Shown here piece after piece: positions 54,265 to 63,754 of a stretch of 64,000 nt of DNA (the first letter of the stretch is position 1; each line of letters starts with the position of its first letter). Position numbers and translations under genes: made by a program. The notes under the pieces were generated by a model that saw nothing but the letters and a program-made list of their open reading frames with translations, was not told the DNA's origin and did no database searches. Origin of the DNA: UBA5066 sp048500275 (GTDB lineage Bacteria; Acidobacteriota; Thermoanaerobaculia; UBA5066); NCBI GenBank assembly GCA_048500275.1, contig JASNYI010000001.1, positions 868,001 through 932,000 on the forward strand. Reading direction: 5' to 3'.

Positions 54265-56712
54265 TCAGGACGCCGCTACCGAGCCGCCCGGCGGACCCGC
54301 CGGTCCCCCGCCAAGCGTGAACCAGAAGGTCGCGCCCTGGCCCGGACGGCCCTCGGCCCGGACGTGCCCGCCGTGGCGGTCGACGATCCGCTTCACGAGC
54401 GCGAGCCCGATGCCCGTCCCCTCGAACTCGTCCGGGCCGTGGAGGCGCTGGAAGACCCCGAAGAGCTTGTGGGCGAACTCCGGGTCGAAGCCGACGCCGT
54501 TGTCCCTTACGAAGTACGCCGCGCCGCCCTCGCCGGGCACGGCCCCGATCTCCACCGTGGCCCCGGGGCGCCCGGCGCTGAACTTGATCGCGTTGGAGAC
54601 GAGGTTCTCGACGACGACCCGCACGAGGCCTTCGTCCCCCGTGGCCGGCGGCAGGGGCGAGGTCCGGATCTCGACGCCCGCGCGGACAGCTTCGGCCGCG
54701 CGGTCGGCGACGACGGCCCTCACGACCTGGTCGAGGTCGATCGGTCCGGTCCTCATTCCGGTGCGGCTCGTTCGAGAGAAGGCGAGGAGGTCGTCGATCA
54801 GCTGCCCCATCCGGCGGGAACCGTGCCGCACCCTGCCCAGAACCCGCCTCCCCTCCTCGTCGAGCCCGTGCCCATGGTCGGCCAGGAGGATTGCGGTGAA
54901 GCCGTCGATGGCCCTCACGGGAGCCCTGAGGTCGTGCGCGACGGAATAGGAGAAGGCATCCATCTCGCGGACGGCCGCCTCGAGCTCGGCCGTCCGCGCG
55001 AAGACCCGGCTCTCCAGCTCGGCGTTCAGCAGCCTCACCTTCTCCGCCTCCGCTTCGAGGAGCTCTCCTTTCCGGGAGAGCTCCCGGGTGCGCTCGTTCA
55101 CCTGCCTGCGCAGGGAGCGGGACCAGAGGACCGACCCGGCCAGGAGGGCGACCAGCGGAAGGACCGCCAGGAGGACGTAGCGCACGATGGTGCCCAGAGC
55201 CGGCCGCGCCTCGTAGGGCCCGAGCCAGCGGGCGCGAATCGCCCGATACTCGCCCGTCGCCCGGATCGCGGCCAGCCCCTCGGACATCGAGGAGAGGAGG
55301 CCGGAGCTGCCGGGGAGGGAGGCGTACCCGTACTCGGCGGACAGGACGGGGCTCTCGCCGAGGCGCAGGTTCTTCCAGCCGTGCTCCTCGATCCAGTAGA
55401 GGGCGGGCACGGTCGCGACGAGGGCACAGTCGTGCTCGCCGGAAGCGAGCCGCCGGAGCGCCTCTTCCTGCGAGCCCACGGGGACCAGCCCTGAGCCGAG
55501 CCCCGTCTCGCGTGCCAGGTCCTCCATCACGTCCCCCGCCATGACGAGGACACTCAGACCCGAGAGAGACGCGAGGTCGGCGGGGACCGGCGAGCCCCGG
55601 CGAAAGGCAATCGTGTGGGCGACGACCGAGTGCGGGGGCGAGAAGTCGTACGTCTTCTCCCTCTCGCTCGAATAGAACATCCCCTGGACGAGGTCGAGCT
55701 CTCCCTCTTCCAGTCCCTTGCGGACCCCGCTCCACTCCCCGAGCCGGATGTCCACGTCCACCCCGAGGTGGCGGGCGATGGCCCGGGTCAGGTCGACGTT
55801 GAGCCCCGCCGGCTGGCCATTGCGGTCCAGGAACTCGTAGGGTGGGTAGTCGCCGTCTCCCCCCACGACGATCTTCCTCCCCGGACGTCCCATCGCTTCG
55901 AGCGGGCCGAACCACTTCGCCTGCAGGCGCCGGAAGGTCCCGTCCGCGATGACGATGGCGAGCCCCTCGTTCAGGTCGGACAGGAGCGCGTGGTCGCCGT
56001 TCTTCACCCCGAAGCAGAACTGCTGGGAGAAGCCCTCGAGGGGCCTCCCCACGGTCCTCAGGTTTCGGATTCCTGCATCCGCCATCAGCTGCTGGGCCAC
56101 GAGCTTCTGGATGACGACGGCGTCGTGCTCTCCGGCCGACAGCTCGCGGAGCGCGACCTCGAACGAAGGTCGAGGGACCGCCTCGTTCCCGAGCCCGACG
56201 CGGTTCAGGAACTCCTCGGCGTTGTCCCCTTTCATCACCGCGACGCGCCGGCCGGCGAGGTCCGCCGGGCCGTGGATGCGGTCGTCGCCGCGCCGCACGA
56301 CGATCGTCCCGTGCATCGTGAGGTACGGGAACGTGAAATCGTAGAGCGCCTCGCGCTCCGGCGTCCTGCCGACGAGCGGCAGCGCCTGGATTCTCCCCTC
56401 GGCGAGGTCCTTCTTCAGGTCGTCCCAGACGCCGGTCCGGTAGTCGACCGTGCGGCCCACGGCTTCCGCCGCCGCCCTGAGCAGCTCCGTCGAGAACCCG
56501 TCCGCCCGGCCCTCCTCGGTCACGATGCAGTAGGGCGGATAGTCGGCTTCGCAGCCGGCGAGGATGGGCGGACCCGCGGGAAGTCCCTGCACCGTCTGCG
56601 AACGCGCTCCTCCGGCCGACGCGAGGAGGGCGGCCCCGAGGAGCCAGGCGGCTCCCCGGGAAAGGGATACGGACGGGTGCAGATCGTTCACCATACTGCG
56701 GCGAGCGATCAT
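54265..56712 (-). CDS. Venus-flytrap sensor histidine kinase (two SBP-3 domains, BvgS/EvgS-like)
   Basis: 815 residues; the ATG at 56694 is an alternative start that puts the signal peptide (LSRGAAWLLGAALLASAGGA) nearer the N-terminus. Two tandem periplasmic solute-binding domains (about 45-275 and 280-505; motifs GCEADYPPY...GFSTELL and GGDGDYPPYEF...GLNVDLT). One membrane helix (about 520-540, IVRYVLLAVLPLVALLAGSVL), a coiled coil, HisKA with SYSVAHDLRAPVRAIDG (phospho-His near 605) and HATPase_c with NLVSNAIKF, DNGVGFDP and GTGIGLALV. It should sense an amino acid or similar small ligand. No receiver domain is attached; the REC-EAL and REC-GGDEF proteins encoded just upstream are possible partners. 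Confidence 0.92.
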   Translation of the reverse strand: MIARRSMVNDLHPSVSLSRGAAWLLGAALLASAGGARSQTVQGLPAGPPILAGCEADYPPYCIVTEEGRADGFSTELLRAAAEAVGRTVDYRTGVWDDLKKDLAEGRIQALPLVGRTPEREALYDFTFPYLTMHGTIVVRRGDDRIHGPADLAGRRVAVMKGDNAEEFLNRVGLGNEAVPRPSFEVALRELSAGEHDAVVIQKLVAQQLMADAGIRNLRTVGRPLEGFSQQFCFGVKNGDHALLSDLNEGLAIVIADGTFRRLQAKWFGPLEAMGRPGRKIVVGGDGDYPPYEFLDRNGQPAGLNVDLTRAIARHLGVDVDIRLGEWSGVRKGLEEGELDLVQGMFYSSEREKTYDFSPPHSVVAHTIAFRRGSPVPADLASLSGLSVLVMAGDVMEDLARETGLGSGLVPVGSQEEALRRLASGEHDCALVATVPALYWIEEHGWKNLRLGESPVLSAEYGYASLPGSSGLLSSMSEGLAAIRATGEYRAIRARWLGPYEARPALGTIVRYVLLAVLPLVALLAGSVLWSRSLRRQVNERTRELSRKGELLEAEAEKVRLLNAELESRVFARTAELEAAVREMDAFSYSVAHDLRAPVRAIDGFTAILLADHGHGLDEEGRRVLGRVRHGSRRMGQLIDDLLAFSRTSRTGMRTGPIDLDQVVRAVVADRAAEAVRAGVEIRTSPLPPATGDEGLVRVVVENLVSNAIKFSAGRPGATVEIGAVPGEGGAAYFVRDNGVGFDPEFAHKLFGVFQRLHGPDEFEGTGIGLALVKRIVDRHGGHVRAEGRPGQGATFWFTLGGGPAGPPGGSVAAS

Positions 56713-56764
56713 AGTCCTGACGATCGCGACGGGACCCGCGAACGAGCGGAGAGGAGTCGGGACG

Positions 56765-58036
56765 TCAGGCGCGGGCCGCCGCGACCACCGGTCGCGCGCC
56801 CGCGAAAAGCAGAGGTGGTGGTGCCCATTCGGACCTCGGGGCGCCCGTCTGCCCTCTCACGGGCTTCGGCCTGCCGAAGAGGAACCCCTGGAGGAAGTCC
56901 ACGCCGGCCTCCCCGGCCGCCGCGTGCTCGTCGACCGTCTCGACGCCTGTCGCGACGACGCGGATACCGAGATCGTGGAACGAACGCACCATGGATCCCG
57001 CCAGGCGTCTCCGTCCCACGTCTCCGCTCAGGCCGCGGATTGCCGAGGGGCTCAGCTTCACGAAGTCGGGCTCGACGAGGGCGAGCCGGTTGAGGCTGGC
57101 GCTGCTCGCACCGACGTCGTCGACGCCGATCCGGTATCCGAGAGCCCGGAGGGCCTGGATGCGGTCCCTGAGCCTCGCGACTCCCTCGAGGGGGACGTGA
57201 TCCGTCAGCTCGAGGACAACGGAGCGGGCGGAGCCAGAAAGGGCGGCCGCCGGGTCGAGAAGCTCCTCGTCGTTCAGCTCGGACGGGTGGACGTTCACGA
57301 AGACGGCGTCCGATCCGAAGCCGGCGAGCTCCTCGGCCACCGTCTTCCGGACCCGCCTTCCGATCTCGCTGACCCTATCGAGGTATTCGGCCGCGTGAAG
57401 GAGCGCACTCGGGGCCGCGAGAGACGGTTCGAGTGTCCGGGCGAAGGCCTCGTGGCCCCAGGCGACGCCGTTCGAGGCGCGGACGATCGGCTGCCAGGCG
57501 AGGTAGAGCGACCCGAGCGCGCGCGAGAAGGCCGGAGCGAGGCTCGGGAGGGACTCCGGTCGGGGCTCGCGAGCCCGGGGCGACGAGGTACTACGGGTGA
57601 AGCGGGCGAGCCGGCAGAGACGGATCGACGTCGTCACCGTCCGCACCAGCAGCTCGCCCGCGACGGGCTTGACCAGAAAGTCGACGGCTCCGAGCTCGAG
57701 GGCGTCTGCAGGTGTCTCCGGACCCGGGCACCCGGTAACCACGACGACAGGGAGATCGACATCCCGTTCCCGCACCGCGCGGAGGAGCGAGAAGCCGTCG
57801 AGGCCCGGCATCCGAAGGTCGGTCACGACCGTTTCGAACCGATGGCGCCCGAGGAGCTCCAGCGCCCCGTGGGCGGACTCCACGGCGACGACCTCCATTC
57901 CGGAGGCCGAGAGGAACGCTGAAAAGAGCCGGAGGGCCTGCGGCTCGTCGTCGACGAGGAGAATCCGGGGCCGGCCGGGAAGGGAGATGGACGGCGGCGG
58001 CGGGTGAGAGAGTGCTTCTGGCCCGTTAACGATCAT
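56765..58036 (-). CDS. Response regulator with EAL domain (c-di-GMP phosphodiesterase)
   Basis: 423 residues from the ATG at 58036, preceded by GAGGAGGGG; upstream in-frame ATGs add only Arg-rich sequence. Receiver: D29/D30, phospho-acceptor D73, K123. EAL domain: the signature is E196-A-F (EAF for EAL), with N248 (FVNVHP), E276 (VLELTDH), D306/D307 (GVDDVGAS), K327, E366 (TGVETVDE) and Q383 (LQGFLFGRP). All metal and catalytic residues are therefore present, so it is probably active and hydrolyses c-di-GMP to pGpG. The neighbouring gene makes c-di-GMP. Confidence 0.9.
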   Translation of the reverse strand: MIVNGPEALSHPPPPSISLPGRPRILLVDDEPQALRLFSAFLSASGMEVVAVESAHGALELLGRHRFETVVTDLRMPGLDGFSLLRAVRERDVDLPVVVVTGCPGPETPADALELGAVDFLVKPVAGELLVRTVTTSIRLCRLARFTRSTSSPRAREPRPESLPSLAPAFSRALGSLYLAWQPIVRASNGVAWGHEAFARTLEPSLAAPSALLHAAEYLDRVSEIGRRVRKTVAEELAGFGSDAVFVNVHPSELNDEELLDPAAALSGSARSVVLELTDHVPLEGVARLRDRIQALRALGYRIGVDDVGASSASLNRLALVEPDFVKLSPSAIRGLSGDVGRRRLAGSMVRSFHDLGIRVVATGVETVDEHAAAGEAGVDFLQGFLFGRPKPVRGQTGAPRSEWAPPPLLFAGARPVVAAARA

Positions 58037-58185
58037 CGTCCCCTCCTCGGCTCCTGATCCGCCTGGTTCGCGAGCCCCCGACGGGGTCCGCCGACGGCGC
58101 CGGCGGGACATGCTATCGCCGTCGACTCGCTCATTCAGCCGCACCCGCAATACACGTGCCGCCGCTGCTGCCCCCCGTTCTCGCA

Positions 58186-59238
58186 TCAGCTCGACTCTGC
58201 CAGAGAGACCGCAGGCCTAGACGGGGTCACGACGGACGGCGAGGCGACGCCGGTCCCGGCAGCGGACAGCGATGCCTCGGCCCTGTCACGCCCGGAACGT
58301 TTGGCAACATAGAGCGCGGCGTCGGCGCGCGCGAGGAGGCTCTCGGCTCCGGCGTCGCTCGGCTCGAGACAGGTGACACCCGCGCTCGCCGTGACGGGGA
58401 TCAACGCGCCTCCGAAGGCAACTGGAGCCTCTCTGAGGCCGGAAAGGAGCCGCTCGGCGGCCGCGAGGGCGCCCGGAACGCCGGTACACGGAAGCAGCAA
58501 CGCAAACTCCTCGCCTCCGAGCCGGAAGAAGGCATCGCCGTCGCGCAGACTCGCCCGGGCCCTCTCGGCGAAGGCCCGCAGGACCTCGTCGCCTGCAGCG
58601 TGGCCCCACGTGTCGTTCGTCCGCTTGAAGTGGTCGAGGTCGAGGACCGCGAGGCCGAGCGAGCTTCCGTAGCGTCGCGAACGGCTCAACTCGAGGTGCA
58701 GCGACTCGGCGAAGGCGCGCCGGTTGCCGGCGCCGGTCAGGGGGTCCGTTCGCGTCTCGCGCTCGAGCGCAAGGAGGAGCAGTCGATTCTCGCCCTTCAG
58801 GCGACACGTTTGCACGGCGCGGTGCACCGAGTGAATCAGGTCCTCCTCGCGGGGCGGCTTCGTGAGGAAGTCGTGCGCCCCGAGCCTCAGCGCACGAACG
58901 GCTGCAGTAAAGTCGTCGGCCCGGGCTCCACTGAGGAACACGACCTCGGGAGGCACCTCGAGGGCGCGGATCGCGACGAGGAGGTCGAAGCCGTCGAGGC
59001 CGGGCATAGAGAGGTCACTGACCACGGCCTCGAACGGCTCGGCACGGATGAGGCGCAGCGCGTCGGTCCCGTCCTCGGCGGTCCGGACGTCGAACCCCTC
59101 CTTCTCCAGGATTCGACCGACGATCGTCCGGACGAGGGTCGAGTCGTCCACGACGAGGATGCGGCCGATGCCAGCGGCGTCACGGTTCTTGCCAACGCTG
59201 TCACGCGGGGCCTGCCGGGTTCCATCTGTCGTCTCCAT
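58186..59238 (-). CDS. Response regulator with GGDEF domain (diguanylate cyclase)
   Basis: 350 residues from the ATG at 59238. Receiver with D31/D32 and phospho-acceptor D75 (VVSDLSMPGLDG). GGDEF domain with DPLTGAGNRRAF, active-site GGEEF (241-245) and a product-inhibition I-site RDGD (232-235) five residues before it, so both synthesis and feedback control look intact. It is transcribed ahead of the EAL regulator (149-nt gap), giving opposing c-di-GMP enzymes under receiver control. Confidence 0.93.
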   Translation of the reverse strand: METTDGTRQAPRDSVGKNRDAAGIGRILVVDDSTLVRTIVGRILEKEGFDVRTAEDGTDALRLIRAEPFEAVVSDLSMPGLDGFDLLVAIRALEVPPEVVFLSGARADDFTAAVRALRLGAHDFLTKPPREEDLIHSVHRAVQTCRLKGENRLLLLALERETRTDPLTGAGNRRAFAESLHLELSRSRRYGSSLGLAVLDLDHFKRTNDTWGHAAGDEVLRAFAERARASLRDGDAFFRLGGEEFALLLPCTGVPGALAAAERLLSGLREAPVAFGGALIPVTASAGVTCLEPSDAGAESLLARADAALYVAKRSGRDRAEASLSAAGTGVASPSVVTPSRPAVSLAESS

Positions 59239-59537
59239 GGGTACGCCTCGTGAGCACTCGAGCAAGGAACGTGCCGGGGCACGAAGAGCACTGAGGCAAC
59301 GGGAGGAAGCCGCTTCCGACCCCGCACGAACAGGTGCCGGCGCGCCGAGGGGCGCATGGCGAAGGGGTCCGGCGACCGGTGCGCGGTGCCACCGCCCGGA
59401 GAGAACCGGCACGGTTCATGCGTGCTGGCAAGCGCGCGATTGGCAACACCGTAGACGGAGCGGAGTGCCCGTCCGCCGAAAAGGGGGCCTATCCGCGCTC
59501 CGGCGACCGACTGCCGGGGCGAACGGGCGGATGCCGA
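59239..59537. other. Divergent intergenic region
   Basis: 299 nt between the GGDEF regulator and the multi-PAS kinase, which face away from each other. Both promoters should lie here. I see no clear -35/-10 pair, strong hairpin or small gene. Confidence 0.45.
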
Positions 59538-62093
59538 ATGAGCGACGAAGAGGGCGGCCAACAGACGGTCCCGGTCGGCTCGGTAGAGGCGGCCGTCGCG
59601 CAGCTACAGGAGACGGCCGCGCTCGCACGGAACCTCGCGGGGGCGCCCTCGACCGGACTCGGGAGCGGGGAGACCCTCCGAGTCGTCGTGCAAAGCCTGG
59701 ACGCCGCGATCGAGAGCCTCGGAGGGTTTCTCGAGGACCGCCGTCAGGAGGTGGAGAGGACGGCGAGGCGGCTGAGCGGGGAGCTCGACGGTCCGGTGCC
59801 GGGAGCGCGCTCACCTGTCGAGAGGTTCCTCGGCCACGCCCTTCGGGTGGCGATGGTGGGTCTCTTCTCGTGGGACGTCGGGACCGAACGGGCCTGGTAC
59901 TCCGAGGAGTGGAAGAGGCTCCTCGGCTGGGCCGGGCCGGAGGTCGGAAGCGGCCTGGAGGAGTGGCACGGCCGGATTCACCCCGCGGACCTCCCCGGGA
60001 GCCGCGATGCACTCCGAGAGCTCGCGGAGGGCCGACGAGAGGTCTCGGAGCGCCGCTTCCGAATGCGCCACCGGGATGGAGGCTGGCGCTGGATCCACAG
60101 CAGGAGCACGGCGGTCCTCGACCCGACCGGCCGGTGCAGGAGGATCGTCGGGAGTCACGTCGACGTGACCGAGCTGATGGAGGCGCGGGCCGCCGAGGCG
60201 GCCGCGCGCCAGGACCGGGAAGCCCTCGACGCCATTCTGCGGCGCGAGCACGAGATGACCCCTCTCGCGTGCGTCCTCATGGCCCCCGACACGACGGTCC
60301 TGGAGTGGAACCCGGCCGCCGAGAGGATCTTCGGCTGGAAGGCCGACGAGGCCATCGGCCGGAAGGGGACGGAGCTGCAGGTCCCGCCGGAGGGTGCCGA
60401 CAGCCTCGCTCGCCGCGTCGCCCGGGTCCTCGGCGGGGTCTCGCCCGGGCCCGTGGTGGAGGGATGCGTCAGGAGAGATGGCGGGCGAGTCCTGTGCGAG
60501 TGGCACGATTCCGCCATCCTCGACGCGAGCGGGGCCCCGGTCGCCTTCCTCGGAATGGGGCGTGACGTCACCGCGGAAGAGCAGGCGCGCACCGCGCTTT
60601 CGGCGAGCGAGGAGCGCCTGAGGCTCCTTCTGGATCGCCTGCCGGTGGCCATGGCCGTGTCGCGGCGCGACGGCTCCGTGGAGCGAATGAACGCGAGCTC
60701 GGCGGCTCTCTTCGGCTGGACACTGGAAGAGCTCCCGACGATCCGGGACTGGGTGAGGCGCACGATACCGGAGCCGGCGGCGAGGCGGGCCGCGGTCGCG
60801 GCGGCCATGGCCCACTGGCGGGCTGCCGTGGAGGGCGGAGCACGCGAGCCCGCAGTTCTGGAGGTCACGACCCGTGACGGCGCGCGGCGGTCCATCGCAT
60901 TCGCTTGCGTCGTCATCGACGACCTCGACGTCTGGACCTTCACGGACCTGACAGGGATCCTGCGCCTCGAGGCGGAGAGCGCGCGGCTCGGCCGCATCGT
61001 GGAAAGCGCGCTCGAGGAGGTCTACGTCGTGGACGCGGCAAGCCTCCGCATCCTCAACGCCAACAGGGGCGCCCGCGATAACCTCGGCTACACGGCCGAG
61101 GAGATCCTGGGGCTCCGCATGGGCGACATCTCGCCGGACCTCGCCGTCGAGGAACTGGAACGACGCCTCGCGCCGCTCCGGGACGGCGTCACCGCCTTCG
61201 TGCGCTACGAGGCCATGCACCGAAGGAAGACGGGGACGTTCTATCCGGTCGAGGGGAACGTCCAGCTCGTGATGGACGGCGGGGCCCCGCTCTTCGTCTC
61301 GATCGCCAGCGACGTCAGCGAAAGGCGCCTTGCCGAGGAGCGGCTGCGTGGCCTCGCCCTCGAGCTCGAGGAGCGCGTCCGCGCGAGGACGGCGAGCCTC
61401 GAGGAGGCGAACCTGGAGCTCGAGTCGTTCGCCTATTCCGTCGCGCACGACCTCAGGGCGCCGCTCCGCGCCATGGACGGCTTCGGTCAGATCCTCCTCG
61501 AGGAGCAGTCCGATCGGCTCGACGACGAGGGGCGCCGCCTTCTCGGAAGGGTCCGGGAGGGGGCGCGCCGGATGGGTCACCTCGTCGACGATCTTCTCCG
61601 CCTGTCACGTGTCTCCCGCGCGGAGATGACGTGGGAGGACGTCGACCTCTCGGCCGTCGCGAAGGAGATAGGCGCCGAGCTCGCGGAGGCCGAGCCCGGC
61701 CGGCGGGTCGTTCTCACCGTGGCGCCGGGGATCGGTGTCCGGGGGGACCACGCCCTCATTCGGATCCTCGTCGAGAACCTCCTGCGCAACGCGTGGAAGT
61801 TCACGGCGCGCCTGGCGGAGGCGCACGTCGAGGTGGGGCGGGCCGCAGCCGGCCCTCACGGCGCGATCGTCTTCCGCGACGACGGAGTCGGGTTCGACCC
61901 CGCACACGCCGGCCAGCTCTTCCGTCCGTTCCACCGGCTCCACCGCCCCGACGAGTTCGAAGGGACGGGGATCGGGCTCGCGGTCGTCGACCGGATCGCG
62001 CGGCGCCACGGTGGGTGGGTCGCGGCGGAGGGGTCGCCGGGTCGAGGGGCCACCTTCACGCTCTGCCTCCCGGGATGGGAGTCGGCGCCCTGA
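59538..62093 (+). CDS. Multi-PAS hybrid-less histidine kinase
   Basis: 851 residues from the ATG at 59538. No signal peptide or membrane helix is seen, so it is cytosolic. After a helical N-terminus (about 1-85) come four PAS/PAC units (about 95-215, 225-345, 350-465 and 480-605; for example RMRHRDGGWRWIHSRS and VLEWNPAAERIFGW). Then HisKA with SYSVAHDLRAPLRAMDG (H near 634) and HATPase_c with NLLRNAWKF, DDGVGFDP and GTGIGLAVV. The kinase core is very similar to those at 54265 and 61856 (phytochrome-like group). Its last 238 nt are also coding on the other strand. Confidence 0.9.
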   Translation: MSDEEGGQQTVPVGSVEAAVAQLQETAALARNLAGAPSTGLGSGETLRVVVQSLDAAIESLGGFLEDRRQEVERTARRLSGELDGPVPGARSPVERFLGHALRVAMVGLFSWDVGTERAWYSEEWKRLLGWAGPEVGSGLEEWHGRIHPADLPGSRDALRELAEGRREVSERRFRMRHRDGGWRWIHSRSTAVLDPTGRCRRIVGSHVDVTELMEARAAEAAARQDREALDAILRREHEMTPLACVLMAPDTTVLEWNPAAERIFGWKADEAIGRKGTELQVPPEGADSLARRVARVLGGVSPGPVVEGCVRRDGGRVLCEWHDSAILDASGAPVAFLGMGRDVTAEEQARTALSASEERLRLLLDRLPVAMAVSRRDGSVERMNASSAALFGWTLEELPTIRDWVRRTIPEPAARRAAVAAAMAHWRAAVEGGAREPAVLEVTTRDGARRSIAFACVVIDDLDVWTFTDLTGILRLEAESARLGRIVESALEEVYVVDAASLRILNANRGARDNLGYTAEEILGLRMGDISPDLAVEELERRLAPLRDGVTAFVRYEAMHRRKTGTFYPVEGNVQLVMDGGAPLFVSIASDVSERRLAEERLRGLALELEERVRARTASLEEANLELESFAYSVAHDLRAPLRAMDGFGQILLEEQSDRLDDEGRRLLGRVREGARRMGHLVDDLLRLSRVSRAEMTWEDVDLSAVAKEIGAELAEAEPGRRVVLTVAPGIGVRGDHALIRILVENLLRNAWKFTARLAEAHVEVGRAAAGPHGAIVFRDDGVGFDPAHAGQLFRPFHRLHRPDEFEGTGIGLAVVDRIARRHGGWVAAEGSPGRGATFTLCLPGWESAP

Positions 62094-63754
62094 AGCCGGT
62101 CGGCCGACGACTTGGCTCCGGCCTTGGCCTCAGCCTTCGAGCCCCCGGGACTCCCTGGGCCGGGCGAGTCCGGCAGCGTGAAGTAGATCGTCGCGCCACG
62201 GTCCTCCTCCCCTCGTGCCCGGACGCGCCCCCCGTGTCGCCTCACGATCCGCTCCACGGTCGCCAACCCGATGCCGGCGCCGGGGAACTCGTCTCTGCCG
62301 TGGAGTCGCTGAAACGGCTGGAAGAGCCTCTCCGATTCGGCCGGCGGGAACCCCGTGCCGTTGTCGGCCACGTAGAAAGTGCGCTCGTCGTCCAGGATGG
62401 TCGCGCCGACCTCGATCCGGGCGTGGTCGCGACGCCCCGTGAACTTCCAGGCGTTCCCGACGAGGTTTTGAACGACGGCCCTGAGGAGCACCGGATCGCC
62501 CTCGGCGACGAGGCCCGGCGCCACGGAAAGCTCCACGTCGCGGCCCGGTTCCGCTTCCCGCAGGCGGGCCTCCTCTTCCCGGGCGAGCGTCCCGAGGTCG
62601 ACTCGCTCCCGCGCCAGCGGGCCGCGGCCCGCTCGGGAAAGAGCGAGGAGGCTGTCGACGAGCCGGGCCATCCGGGTCACAGCGGAGCGAATGGCCTCGA
62701 CCTGCCTGCAGCCCTCCTCGCCGAGCCTTTCCCCGAAGTCTTCGAGGAGAACGCCGCTCCGTCCGTCGATCCCGCGTAGCGGGGCCCGCAGGTCGTGGGA
62801 GACGGCCGAAGCGAAGCTCTCGAGCTCGCGGTTGGCGGCCTCGAGCGCGGCGGTCCTCTCGGCCACTCGCTCCTCGAGCTCGTCGTTCAGGGCCTTCAGC
62901 CTCGTCTCCGCCTCCTTCCTCTCGGTGATGTCCTGGGCCGCGACAAGGAAGCAGGCCGGCGCCCCGGCGGCATTACGGACGAGCGACGTCGAGACCTGGG
63001 TCCAGACCGCCGAGCCGTCCGGCCTCAGGTATCGTTTCTCCCGGGAGGAGGGGGCCTGCTCGTCCTCGTGGAGGAGCCGGCGAGCCGTCTCGTCCGCTTC
63101 CAGGTCGTCGGGGTGGATCACGTCCGCCTCGAACCGGCCCACGAGGGTTTCCGGGTCGGTGCCGAGCATCTCGGCGAAACGCGCGTTGACCTTCTCGAAG
63201 CGCCCGTCCGTCCCGCGGATCGCGAGGCCCGCTGCTCCCTGCTCGAAGGTGGCCCGGAAGCGTCTTTCGGATTCCGCGAGGGCCTGGTGCCGCTGGTCGA
63301 GCTTCTGGATGAGACGTTCGTTGTAGAGGCGATGGAACTCGGTCGGCTCGGTCGGCTCGCGCGGGGGCGGCGCCGCGGGGGCCTCGGCAACCTCCAGCAA
63401 GGCCGAATCGACCCGCGCGAGGAACTCGATCGGGTCCATCGGCTTTCGGATGAAGGCCCGTGCCCCGAGCGACAGGGCGAAACTGTCGTCCTCCTCCGAC
63501 GTGTAGGTGGCCGTGTAGAAAACGAGCGGGCTCTCCCGCAGGCGAGGGTCTTCCTGCCAGGCCCGGCAGAGCGTGAAGCCGTCCATGACGGGCATCAGGA
63601 TGTCGGAGATGGTGAGGTCCGGCGGCAGGCGCCGGGCGACCTCGAGAGCCTCTTCGCCGTTGCGAGCGATCGAGACGAGGTGCCCCGCGTTCCGGAGGAC
63701 GAGCTGCAGGAAGCGGAAGGAGTCCTCGTTGTCCTCGACCACGAGGGTTCTCAT
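61856..63754 (-). CDS. REC-PAS histidine kinase with an antisense-overlapping C-terminal tail
   Basis: 632 residues from the ATG at 63754 (GGGAGG 7 nt upstream; overlaps the previous receiver gene by 4 nt). N-terminal receiver (D8, phospho-acceptor near D50 in SDILMPVMDG), one PAS domain (about 165-285), HisKA with SAVSHDLRAPLRGIDG and HATPase_c with NLVGNAWKF, ADNGTGFPP and GAGIGLATV. The kinase domain ends at IYFTLPDSPG (about 525). About 105 further residues are low complexity and basic, and most are encoded opposite the 3' end of the multi-PAS kinase gene (238-nt overlap). The normal stop has probably been lost. Confidence 0.88.
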   Translation of the reverse strand: MRTLVVEDNEDSFRFLQLVLRNAGHLVSIARNGEEALEVARRLPPDLTISDILMPVMDGFTLCRAWQEDPRLRESPLVFYTATYTSEEDDSFALSLGARAFIRKPMDPIEFLARVDSALLEVAEAPAAPPPREPTEPTEFHRLYNERLIQKLDQRHQALAESERRFRATFEQGAAGLAIRGTDGRFEKVNARFAEMLGTDPETLVGRFEADVIHPDDLEADETARRLLHEDEQAPSSREKRYLRPDGSAVWTQVSTSLVRNAAGAPACFLVAAQDITERKEAETRLKALNDELEERVAERTAALEAANRELESFASAVSHDLRAPLRGIDGRSGVLLEDFGERLGEEGCRQVEAIRSAVTRMARLVDSLLALSRAGRGPLARERVDLGTLAREEEARLREAEPGRDVELSVAPGLVAEGDPVLLRAVVQNLVGNAWKFTGRRDHARIEVGATILDDERTFYVADNGTGFPPAESERLFQPFQRLHGRDEFPGAGIGLATVERIVRRHGGRVRARGEEDRGATIYFTLPDSPGPGSPGGSKAEAKAGAKSSADRLQGADSHPGRQSVKVAPRPGDPSAATHPPWRRAIRSTTASPIPVPSNSSGRWSRWNGRKSWPACAGSNPTPSSRKTIAP

